Assembly (NCBI RefSeq): GCF_950295315.1
Contig: NC_080181.1
Location: 640,526-704,525 of the forward strand
Length of the DNA stretch: 64,000 nt
Origin: Erinaceus europaeus
Lineage: Eukaryota > Chordata > Mammalia > Eulipotyphla > Erinaceidae
Direction of reading: 5' to 3'
In this document: piece after piece, positions 30,914 to 41,181 of the stretch
Layout: each line of letters opens with the position of its first letter
How positions within the stretch are numbered: position 1 is the first letter of the stretch
Program-made: the position numbers and the translations under genes
Notes under the pieces: model-generated
Databases searched by the model: none
Told to the model about the DNA's origin: nothing
The model's input: only the letters and a program-made list of their open reading frames with translations

Positions 30914-33029
30914 GGCTCCCCTGCCAGGCACTAGGGTATGGCGGAAGCTTCCTGACACTGGGTGCCACCTGAGCTGACACAGTAACTAAAGGTAATGAAG
31001 GTGGAGGACACTGTGGACAGTGGAGCCTAGGGGACTGAGTGTGAGATGGGGGTTCCAGGCCACACACCGAGTAACCACAGAACCTGTATATTGTCCACTG
31101 CAGCAGGGAGCAGCACATGGGTCCTGATCTGCTGAGGAGCCTAGACCCATGGCAGCCTCCAGTATCCTGGGCAGTCTGAACACTGGAAAAACCTGACCCA
31201 CGGTTCTCCAGTTCTCAGCTCACCTGAGAGCAGAGTCAGAGGCATAGGCCAGGCAGGGACCACACAAGGCAGTGTATCTCCCCACCCAATCAGGCTATAG
31301 CTGGAGGTCCCTTCCAATCACAGTGCAGCTCTTCAATACCAGGGCAGCCTCTCCCTGACCCCAAGAATCAGCCCTAGCTACCCATAGGTTCCCCCTGGAG
31401 ATACCCAGTAAGAAAGTCCAGGAGCTGTGTGGACACATGACCAAGCCAGAACAGGAAGAATGGCTGATCTGAAGCCACTTGTGCAGGGGCCATTCACTAC
31501 ACCATGTTACTGTCTTCCTCTGTCAGCAAGTACCAGAAACCATCTTGCTCATGCATGCACTCCAAGACAGTGCTCATCCAGAATGGGGGCATGTGTCCCA
31601 GCTCTGAGTCTACCCTCCCAGAAGGTGGGCTCTCCTGGAGCAGAGCACCCTGTGATGACTGCCCCAGTGCCTCGAGGCGGGGACTCAGACACAGAGGCCT
31701 CACTGAGAAAGTTCACCCCTCTGTGAGCATGGGCCACAGTTGGGGTTTCTGCCCCAGTCCTCTTCTGAGAACCTCACCAGTCCTACGGCAGGACTGGGTT
31801 CAGCCTACTCACAGCTCAGCGTGTAGTCTCAATGACTTGTCACTGAAGCTCATCCATCCCAGTGGCTCTGAGACAGGAAGCCTCCACCACCTGCATGGCT
31901 CAGGGTGAGTAGGCCACCAATGACAAGACTGCTGCAGACTTCAGGATGTAAATGAGTCCTGTGAGGATGGTGTGGCTGCAGAACACAGCTGACAGACTAG
32001 CTGCACTTCTTACAATCAGAATGATGAACTCTGTGAGGCAGAGGCCACAGGGGCACAGGTGTGCCGCAAGGTATTTGACTGATTCCCAAAGCACATTTCA
32101 CAGTCAGCTACGAGGGGACAGCCAAGTCACACCAGCACACGGGGCTTGTCAGCAGCCTGTTCTCCTCATGCACAGTAGGCACACACATGGGCAGGGACCC
32201 AAGGCACAGAGGAAGTGCAGCAAAGCCACTTGCACTCTGTGTGCCAGAGTGAGCTGAAGGTGCGGAGTGGGGAGCAGGCAGAAACAGGGGTGGAGAGGGG
32301 AGGATGGGATCTAAGTTGCTTTAAAATGTCCCTCACATCTCAGAAGCAGGGTGCCTCAAGTCAACGCACAGGAAGGGACACCCCCTCCTGGTTTTTAAAG
32401 GTAATCAAATAAGAAAAGAAACTATGCGAGACAGACTTGATAAAGTCATTAGCTCTTCACAGAGGTTAAAAGTGAATGTTGGTAGTGGAAGATGATACAG
32501 TCTGGAGACTAAAACAACTAAACACAGAAGAGGAAATGTGTGAGGTGATGTCTCTGGGCTGAGATGCTGAAAGCACATGGAACTTGAGGTTTACTTTTCA
32601 GTCTGTGACAGAGAGTTGCAAAAAAAAAATATATATATATATATCACAAGAAACAAAACCTCAGGGGACGACCTGGGGTGGAGGGAGTCCTAGACAACTT
32701 CCAAGAGAGCTAGGAGGGGGGAACACTCCTGTCTACACCCGTGTTCCCGAGTCACTTCAACATATTCCATCTAGAAGTGACCATCTCTGCACACAGTACA
32801 TTTCCTCAACAGGACACACGTCTGCTCATGTTCCCCTTGCCCCCTCCCTCCTGGTTTTACTGAGGTGTGACTGCCTGAAAGGTAGCTCCTTCCAGCACAC
32901 GGAGTGCACATCATTCGAGCTCCATGGGCTAGCACACCCATCTCTCCAGCAGTTACTTCTGGATTGTTGACTTTTTGGTAAGATCAAGTAAGTTCTACTC
33001 TCCTAGAACATGTCAACTGTACACATAAC
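30914..33029. other. no recognised feature
   Basis: About 2.1 kb with no recognised retroposon apart from a short A/TA tract at 32618-32645. The longest frame (134 codons at 31504-31908) overlaps frames on both strands and has no domain. Confidence 0.45.
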
Positions 33030-33135
33030 CCAAAAGGTGGTGCAATAGATAAGGTGTTAGGCTCGAAAGCATGAACCCCTGAGCTAGAACCCAACACAAC
33101 ATGTCCCTCACTTTTATCAATGAACAGTTTACAAA
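33030..33135 (+). mobile_element. SINE family F3, decayed
   Basis: CCAAAAGGTGGTGCAATAGATAAG, CTCGAAAGCATGAACCCCTGAGC and CCTCACTTTTATCAATGAAC correspond to the head, box B region and end of F3. Confidence 0.6.
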
Positions 33136-33239
33136 AGAAAATATGAAAAGTAAAGCAGAATACTTCCCATCAGATTCTCAGATCTTTTCCTATTTAAAGC
33201 TGAAAGTTTCTGCCCCACATCAACCTTTCCCAAACTCCC

Positions 33240-33985
33240 CATCACCAGGCCCTGGCACCTGATTCTAAGCTACTCTGTTCCTCTGAGTTCAGTATCTTTT
33301 CAGTTTCCACATGTAAATAATACTATGCAGTTTTTGTCATTGTGTGAATTATTTCATTTGGCATAAAGTCTTCCAGATTCATCTATGCTTTTACAAATGA
33401 CAAAATTCACTTTCATTTTACCGGGTAAATACTACATCATTATATACTTAACATATACACCCTTTATCTTAATGGACACTTGGGTTGTTTTCACACTTTG
33501 ACTCTTGTGAGCAATACTGGAGTGGACAGAGGCTGCATATAGTTCACTAGGATACTGATCTCGTATCCTGGGCAAAGATATCCAAAAATGGAATTGCTGA
33601 CTCATGTATTAGTCGTGGTCTTAACTTCTTCAGGACCCTCTGCACTTTGGCCGTGGTGGTTGTACACATTTGCATTCCTGTAGCTATGCACAAGAACTCC
33701 CATCTTTCCACAGTCTCTCAGCATTTCTGTCCCCTCTCTCTCTCTCACACTCTCTCTCTCTCTGTGTGTGTGTGTTTCTCTCTCACCTTTTTTGAAGATG
33801 ACTATTCACACAGCTGGGAATGTTGCCTCACTGTGGTCTGTCTGTGCAGTCCCTGGAAATGGTCAAGGCTCCTTTTCATTGATTGACCACTTGTGAGTAA
33901 TCTTTAGGAAACACTTATTCAGATGCTTCATCCACTTTTATTGAGTTATTTAGGATTGTTTTTCTGTTGAGTTGTGGGTGCCTAT
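33240..33985 (-). mobile_element. old L1 remnant (minus strand)
   Basis: Reverse-complement L1 3' sequence is recognisable from TTCATTTGGCATAAAGTCTTC through GGACACTTGGGTTGTTTTCAC, CCAAAAATGGAATTGCTGA and TGCATTCCTGTAGC. It then passes a CT/TG microsatellite (33735-33785) to a decayed part at TTCATTGATTGACCAC. Divergence is much higher than in the L1 at 34322. Confidence 0.7.
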
Positions 33986-34321
33986 TTCATAAATTCAAGC
34001 TAACAGAGTCCTATAAGTGTGTGCAGTGAAATCATAGAGAGCAGAAGTGTGATAAAAGACTGCAATTCTCAGACCCTTATCCTCCTTAATACCTGCAGAG
34101 GCTAGTAGTTGGATGGAGGTAGACCCACACCACATGTGTGAGGTCTTCAATCGACTTTGGATGGAGTTGAAGATCTGAGTCCACTTTCTGGGAAGGTGAA
34201 CTGACGCCAGCATGAGCCACTGAGCATGGCCATCAAAGCCCCTCCTTCCAGACCCTCCTGTGCTGGCCTCTATGCCCCAGCCACAGTGCTCTCTGTGAAG
34301 GGGGTAGTTGAGAACTGAGTT
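33986..34321. other. no recognised feature
   Basis: Mixed sequence between two L1 remnants. I could not assign it to L1 5' or 3' regions. Confidence 0.4.
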
Positions 34322-34332
34322 CTAAAAATCAT

Positions 34333-36667
34333 ATGATCTTATCAACTGATGTAGAAAAAGCATTTGATAAGCTCCAACACCCACTTATGACAAAGGCCCT
34401 CAAGAAGTTGGGAGTGCTAGGAAAATCCCTCAACATATTAGAGGCTATATATGACAGACCCAAGGCTAACAGTGTGCTCAATGAGGAAAAATTGAATACT
34501 TTTGCCCTAAAATCAGGAATTAGGCAAGGATATCCACTCTCACCACTTCTATTCAACATAATCCTAGAAATCTTTGCCATCACATTCAGGCAAGAAAGAG
34601 ATATTAAAGGAACCTAAATTGGGAAGGATTAAGTTAAATTATCATTATTTGCAGATGATATGCTGTCATACCTAGAGGACCCCAAAAACTCTGCCAAAAA
34701 TATTGGAAATCATCAATAAATTCAGTAAAATAGCAGGTTACAAAATCAATACTCATAAATCTGTGGCATTTCTTTATACAAAAGATGGGCCAGAGGAAAG
34801 GAAACTCAAGGAAGTGATCCCATTTATAACTGAATCCAAAAAGATAAAACACCTAGGAATAAATCCAACACAGGAGGTGAAGAAACTTTTCAGTGAAAAC
34901 TGCAAGACACTGTTAAAAGAAGTAGAGGATGACACAAAGAAATGGAAGAACATTCCCTGTTCAAGGACTAGAAGAATAAATATCACTAAAATGGAAGTCC
35001 TGCCAAAAGCAATCTATAGATTCAATGCAATCCCAGGAGTGAGGCAGTAGTGCAGCGGGTTAAGCGCACATGACGCAAAGCGCAAGGACCAGCAAAAGAA
35101 TCCCTGTTCAAGCCCCCAGCTCCCTACTTCACAGGTAGTGAAGCAGGTCTGCAGGTGTCTATCTTTCTCTCCCCCTCTCTGTCTTCCCCTCCTCTCTCCA
35201 TTTCTCTCTGTCCTATCTAACAATGACAACATCAATACCAACAACAATAATTACAATAACAATAAAAAACAAGAGCTACAAAAAGGAAAATAAATAATAT
35301 TTTTAAAAAATTAAAAAAGTAGATTCAATGCAATCCCTATTAAAGTTCCAATGACATATTTCAAGAAAATTGAACAATTTTTCCAAAAATTTGTATGGAA
35401 CTATTTAAAAAAAAACACCATGAATAGCAAAAGCATTTGTGAGGGGGAAAAAAATGGATGCATCTCAATGCACAACTGTTTATACTGCAAAGCAGTAGTA
35501 GTTAGAACAGTGTGGTACTGGAACAAAAATGGACATATGGACCAACGGAATAGGATAGAGATCTCATAACTAACCCCACATATGTACAGGCATATTACAT
35601 ATGACAAAGGGACCAAAACTGACCAATGGAGAAAAGAAACTCTCTTTAACAAATAGTGCTGGGTGAATTAGACAACCACATGTGAAAAAAGAAATCAAAC
35701 TAGACCTAACATCATTCACCAAAGTTAACTCAAAAATGGATCAGAGATCTGGAAATTAGAGCAGAAACTGTAAAATACATAGAAGAATCCATTGGTGAAA
35801 CATTCCAGGACCTTAACATTAAAGATGTATTTGCAGGCTCCACCTCATGGGCAAGGGAAACAAAAACAAAAATGAATAAATGGGTCTATATCAAATTAAA
35901 AAATATTTTACACGTCAGAAGAAAATTCCATAAGGATAAACCTGAAACCAAATGGGAAAAGGTATTTGCACAGTAGACTTCACACAAGCAGTTAAAGCCA
36001 AACATCAGTGAAGAACCCGGACAGCTCAACAAAAAGAAAAAGAACAACCCAATTAAAAAAGGGGCAGGAGGTATTAGTAGAAAGTTCTCTAAAGAAGAGA
36101 TATGCATGACCCACAGACATATGCAGAAATGCTCCAGTTCACTCATCATCAAAGAAATGCAAATTAAAACTACATTGAGATTCCACTTCACACCTGTGAG
36201 AATGGGCTTTATCAATAAAGCAAAAGGATGTGGAAAGTTCTCTGGTGGGAGAACTACGTTGCTGGTGGGAGTACAAACTGGTAAAACCACTCTGGAGAAC
36301 AGTATGGAGAATCCTTAAACAAATACAACTGGAAATGCCATAAGACCCAGCAATTCCACTAGGCATACAATATAATATAATAGCAAAACAATATAATAGC
36401 ACTTATTTGAAGGGATATGTGCACCCCCATGTTCACAGTGGCTTTATTCGCAATAGCAAAAAACATGAAACAACCAAAATGCCCTTTGATAGATGACTAG
36501 ATAAAAAAAGTTATGGAACATATACTTTTTACAGAGTATTATTCAGCAATAAATCAAGATGATATTGTGTTCTCTGGGATAAAGTGGATGGAATTGGAGA
36601 AGATGATGCTCAGTGAAGCAAGTAAGGAGGTGAAGGAAAACTACAGAATGGTTTCATATATGGAATA
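34333..36667 (+). pseudogene. L1 ORF2 remnant (reverse transcriptase part and C-terminus)
   Basis: Translated pieces carry RT signatures: [30 protein letters not shown], and the catalytic FADD coded by 34648-34659. A TAA at 34615-34617 interrupts the frame before FADD, and a frameshift follows between there and 34703. The next open piece (34703-35050) contains FSKIAGYKIN and KHLGI, typical of the L1 thumb region, and runs into the SINE. Downstream parts to about 36660 are recognisable at DNA level (GAACAGTATGGAGAATCCTTAAAC, CAGCAATTCCACTAGGC). It is dead by several lesions. Confidence 0.9.
35017..35337 (+). mobile_element. F1 SINE inserted in L1 ORF2, 18-bp target duplication
   Basis: TAGATTCAATGCAATCCC occurs at 35017-35034 and 35320-35337. 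The element between has head GTGAGGCAGTAGTGCAGCGGG, a core in which CACCTGCAGGGGAGTCG is deleted (AGCTCCCTACTTCACAGG), CT-rich body and CAA/TAA tail. Taking it out joins the L1 reading continuously. Confidence 0.93.
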
Positions 36668-37169
36668 TGTGGTGACCCCAGCTGGAGTTTGGGACTATTA
36701 GCATACAAATGAACTCACCCTGGGGAGGTGCTTCAGAGAAGGGGCTGTATAAAAGCACGGGACTTTGAGCATGTGATGCTCTTTGCCTGCGGCTTCTTCT
36801 GGTCAGAAGCATCTCAGGGGTGGTGCTCCAGGCATCCATCCGCCATGGCTACTTCTTCTGGGAACTGAACACGTGTGACTCTGCTAGCTGGTAAACTTTT
36901 AGACCCCTCTACAGTCATGAGCAGCCTTTACCAGAGCTTATAATTGTTTATCTTATGGGACTAAACTTTGATAACCATATTCAGACTTTATAGACCTAGC
37001 GTACACTTAACCCTTGATGATAAGTGCTTATTTTGCCTTTTACCTGTTTCACCCTAATAAACTGTGTATTCATTAAACCAGTTCCCAGCTCCCGCAGTGA
37101 TTCCTTCTATGCGCCACAAGCAGGCCCAACCCCCAAACCCCATTTTTAAGTTAATTTACAACAGGAATA
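36662..37169 (+). mobile_element. solo LTR inserted in the L1 3' UTR, 6-bp duplication
   Basis: GGAATA at 36662-36667 and 37164-37169 flanks a 496-bp LTR (36668-37163) that starts TGTGGTGACC and ends TTTACAACA. A TATA box (TATAAAAG, 36748-36755) and AATAAA (37056-37061) give plus-strand U3-R-U5 order. The L1 sequence on both sides joins as GGAATATAGAC. The 6-bp duplication suits a class II (ERV-K-like) endogenous retrovirus. The sequence differs from the LTR at 25972. Confidence 0.9.
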
Positions 37170-37317
37170 TAGACAATTGAGTATACAAATATGAAAAACT
37201 GTCAACCTGTTTCCCAGACTGTGGGAGAACTATGGTGGTTATCTATGGGTGTGGGGATGGGGACACAAATTTGGTGATGAGTGGTAAAAAATAAATGAAT
37301 AAACATTAAAAAAAAAA

Positions 37318-37738
37318 GTAATCATGCTAAAGGCAGTGTTCTTATTTTCTTCTTTAACTCTGTGTGCTGAACATTTCCTAACAAGTTCCAGTATGCAACA
37401 TCTTGCCTTCCCGGCAACTGTCTAGTCATAATGCTTTGGACAAAATCAGCCATTTCTCACTTGACACAAATAGGCCTCAGTGCAGAAAAGTGTGCATGAT
37501 TCAGGAAGTGGAAAAGCAGCAAGTACAAACTCCTCCCACTTGTTAGGACTTCACAAGTAAGTGAGAATCTGCTAGTTTCTTCCTTGAAAAGGAGGTTAGA
37601 TTTATGCCTCCTTAGAGACTTACTGACACATCTCTATGACCTTCTTCTAAGACTGATGAAAGCACAAGAAGTAAGTGTTAGGAATCATGCTAAAGGCAGT
37701 GCTCTTTTCCTCCTGATTAATGCCCTGCTCTCTCCACC
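37318..37738. other. no recognised feature; a 20-base motif occurs twice
   Basis: AATCATGCTAAAGGCAGTG follows the L1 tail at about 37320 and recurs at about 37684. It is not a target-site duplication of the L1, since both copies lie on the same side. Nothing else is recognised. Confidence 0.45.
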
Positions 37739-37885
37739 CTCTCACTCACTCACTCACTCACTCACTCACTCACTTGCAGAGGGCACTGCTCCCTCCACTC
37801 ACTCACTCACTCACTCACCCTGCAGAGGGCTGTGCTCCCTCCATTTTCTCACTCACTCGCCCTGCATAGGGTAGTGCTCCCTCCA
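37739..37885. repeat. (CTCA)n compound minisatellite, three units
   Basis: Three blocks each consist of a CTCA run of decreasing length (about eight, five and two units) followed by a conserved CTGCAGAGGGC.GTGCTCCCTCC segment. This is a microsatellite nested in a minisatellite. Confidence 0.88.
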
Positions 37886-38411
37886 AAGATCTATACACAA
37901 GGTTCTAGGCCCCTTTCCTACAGATTCCACAAGTTTTAAGAGGTAACACATTTTCCCATGTTGGTATTTTTTATGGAAACGGCTGTTGGTAACATGTGTG
38001 ACAGGTACTCAGTGGGTCCTGAATGCTGGCAAGAACTGGTGTTCGTGGACTGGCCTGTGCAGATCTCAATACACCCACTGGCACCCCTCAGCCCATCAGC
38101 AGACCACAGCTCACAGGCACACCCCACACCCAGTGCCCCCAGAACTCAGAACTACTTCAGAACAGGCCCTGCACCCTCACAAAACAGGAACATAAGACAA
38201 GTGAGGTTGCAGGGGGTTTCAGGATGGGGAGACTCCAGGGGAAGAGCCATGCACAGAATAGAGGGTCTGCTCCACTTTCAGCCATCCCTGAACTTCTCTT
38301 CAGACAAAAGTTCTGTCACAGCCTTCCCTTGAGAGTGAGTGGGGATTCAGGTAGAGCTGTTTCCTCAAGTCCAAGGAGTGAGGCAGCTCCTCAGGGCAAA
38401 CAGCAAAGCTC
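37886..38411. other. no recognised feature
   Basis: Frames of 69-132 codons overlap on the plus strand but carry no recognisable domain. Confidence 0.4.
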
Positions 38412-40685
38412 AAATTGTTAATACATTTCTAATAATGACTAATGCTTTGAATTATTAAATCACCTATAAGCTTAGACCAGGGAGAACTGAAGCAACTGTT
38501 GGTGTCACTTTATAAGACACAGCTATATGTAAATAACATTAAAGGACATAAATTATGATGAGGTCTTTGTATGACACAGCATACTAACAATGGGATTTTC
38601 AAAGTTATCCCAACTGCCAAATAATTTGGTTATAGCAATATCTATTGTCTTCTTAAGCCCTAAAACAGCAGGAACCTTCCTCATTCCCTATAAAACCCAT
38701 ATTCTGGGGAGTTGGGCGGTAGCGCAGTGGGTTAAGCGCACGTGGTGCAAGGCACAAGGAGCAGCTTAAGTATCCTGGTTTGAGCCCCTGGCTCCCCACC
38801 TGCAGGGGAGTCGCTTCACAGGCAGTGAAGCAGGTCTGCAGGTGTCTATCTTTCTCTCCCCCTCTCTGTCTTCCCCTCCTCTTTCCATTTCTCTCTGTCC
38901 TATCCAGCAACAACGGCATTAATAACAACAATAACAATAATAATAACAACAAGAGTGACAAGGGCAACAAAAATGGAGGAAAAAATAGCCTCCAGGAGCA
39001 GTGGATTTGCAGTGCCAGCACCCGAGTCCTAGCAGTAACACTGGAGGCAAAAAAAAAAAGCATATTCTCCCAGTCCTGGAACCTCTGGGGTAGGGCTCAC
39101 TTTTCTGCATGCTTCTCCCATTCATTCCAATTGATATAGTATCTGCTGATCCCTGTTTATTCAATACAACCAGTACTACCTCCACATGTTTCACTTCAGA
39201 TTGGGTCCACAGATGTCAGCTGTGGAATGTCAACCCTCCAGATTCATTACTATGGTGAGATCTTTCCTAGCTCATAGGACTCCTTAATTCCATTTCAGGT
39301 GGTCCTAACAAATCCCCTCTAGATACAGACCAGGGCCCATGTACACATAAGGCAGATGTACACATGTATCCATAAGTTAGGGGGAAATATACACCTGAAA
39401 GCAATAGCACACTATAGTTTGCAGTGAGTCAATAAATGTAGTAAGCAAGTAGAAGACCTGGAAAAGACAGCAAAAAGTATCTAATCAAATAGTTTCTACT
39501 TAGACCTAGATATCCTCCACGTGTACTTCCTATTCCACTTCCCTTAACCACTCCAAAGCTAACCTTGTCAGACAATGTAAGGACAAAAGCTGGATAAGGG
39601 CAAGAGACTGGTATACTTTAATGATGACTCTTTAGTCACTGGGGCCCTAGTGAGGTAGTCCTGGGATTCCCACACAGACATGATGGGCCTAGACCTATAA
39701 CAGATCCCTCTTGCCATGGTCATTGGCCATCTCCATCAGGAAGAACATAATAGACCCCTCTGTGGGCCCCTACAAGATCTTACCCTCAATGTGGATCAAC
39801 AATGGTAGGTAATGCTCCATTCTCCTAAGGGAGGTTATACGACACACTCTACCTATCACCCAAGGAAGATAGGTCCTAAAATTAGTGCAGCCTGGAATGT
39901 TCCTAGCTATGACCACAGAATATGAGCTCAGACCTGCAGGGATACAGAGCTTACATAGGCTCCTGTGCTGAATATGAGCACCAGATCAAATCAATGGGAT
40001 TTATAATTAACAATATTTATATATTTTCCCCATATTTGGGAGATACTCTCTTCCCTGATCCAGCTTTTTAGTCCTTTTGCCAACTATGATACCATCTCCC
40101 CAGACAATACCCTGGGTCTACTCACTTTTTAGATGTCAGGCACAGGCAAAAGCTAGTTAATTCATGGGTCCTTTGGAATATATACCTAAAATAGACCTAC
40201 TAGCTTTTACCAAAATGGAGACCCCAAATCTTCATCTGCAATATTCTTGCCTTTAGGTTCATGATTAGTCAACACTTTTTTTCTGCTTTTTATCTTAACT
40301 TTTTTTCAGCCACCAGGTTCCAGATGCTACCATGATGCCAACCTGACTCCCCTGGGCAGACAACCACACCAGTGTGTCCTAGTGCCCCGCCTCCCCAGAG
40401 CCTCACCCCACTAGAGAAAAAGAGAGACAGGCTGGGAGTATGGATTGACCTGCCAACGACCATGTTCATTGGGGAAGCAATTACAGAAGCCAAACCTTCC
40501 ACCTTCTGCACCCCATAATGATCCTGGGCCCATGCTCCCAGAGGGATAAAGAATAGGAGAGCTTTCAAGGGGCAGGGGGTTGGGCAGATGAGATAGGGAG
40601 TTCTGGTGGTGGGAATTGTACCCCTCTTATCCTATAGACTTGTGAATATCTCCATTATATAAATTAAAAAAAAATTAAAAAAAGA
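38412..40685 (+). mobile_element. repeat X, copy C (apparently full length, with SINE)
   Basis: Starts AAATTGTTAATACATTTCTAA and ends TCCATTATATAAATTAAAAA. It aligns along its whole length with copy F (57507-59702), apart from one SINE in each at different places. Without SINEs both are about 1.9 kb and begin at the same point, although truncated copies A, B, D and E share only the 3' end. Landmarks are CAGGAACCTTCCTCATT, CTTTCCTAGCTCATAGG, TTTCTACTTAGACCTAGAT, GATCAACAATGGTAGG, GAGCTCAGACC, CAGCCACCAGGTTCCAGATGC and GAAGCAATTACAGAAGCC. No coding frame of note exists. It may be a nonautonomous retroelement or a long L1 3' region. Confidence 0.78.
38698..39068 (+). mobile_element. long F1 SINE with 3' module, inside repeat X copy C
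   Basis: The element is about 38706-39060, with CATATTCT at 38698-38705 and 39061-39068. Copy F of repeat X is an empty site at the homologous place (ACCCATATTTCTCCC). After the usual F1 tail GGGCAACAAAAATGG comes a module from TAGCCTCCAGGAGCAGTGG to CACTGGAGGC (about 38986-39048) and an A-run. The module's ends, CCTCCAG and CTGGAGG, are complementary. Confidence 0.9.
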
Positions 40686-41181
40686 CTGTATCACCTTTAA
40701 AAAAAATTAGCAGACACTTTCTCTCTCCTGACTGGCTACTCATGGCCCATTACGTTTCCAGCATTCTTGGCTGAGGTCATTCTGGGGATCCCTAGGTAAC
40801 AAGGACAACTCCCCCAACACACACACTGGCCCACTAAGTGACCCTCCTTCACCTGGGACAAGCTCACCTGTCAGGATAGACCCTGAGTGTAAGGGGGGCC
40901 AGTTGGCTAGGCACTGACCCATTTTGTTTTTCTCTGCCTGGTGAGACAGTGTCCCCTCTGGACAGGAAGGCATGTAATCTCTTGTCAGCCTCCTCACCAG
41001 GTTCTAAGCACCATAACTTAGGACAGAGCCTGCAAAGCCAGAATTTCAGTCCCCTCACAGGACTCAAAACACTGCTAAAACCACCAGAGCTTCTGACCCA
41101 GAATGAGCTAGGAGATTTAATTCAAAGTTAACCCCCTTTCCTGTTCAGTTTCCAAGGCAGTCCTTCAAGATCACACCCCTC
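40686..41181. other. no recognised feature
   Basis: GC-moderate sequence between repeat X and the minisatellite. No repeat or exon is recognised. Confidence 0.4.

Larger units (their letters stand above)
34322..37317 (+). mobile_element. 5'-truncated L1 with SINE and LTR insertions
   Basis: The element starts within the RT domain of ORF2 and runs to an A-tail after a short 3' UTR (GGTGATGAGTGGTAAAAAATAAATG..AAAAAAAAAA at about 37260-37317). It is split by a SINE at 35035-35319 and by a solo LTR at 36668-37163, each with its own target duplication, so both arrived after the L1. I did not find a duplication for the L1 itself. Confidence 0.92.
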
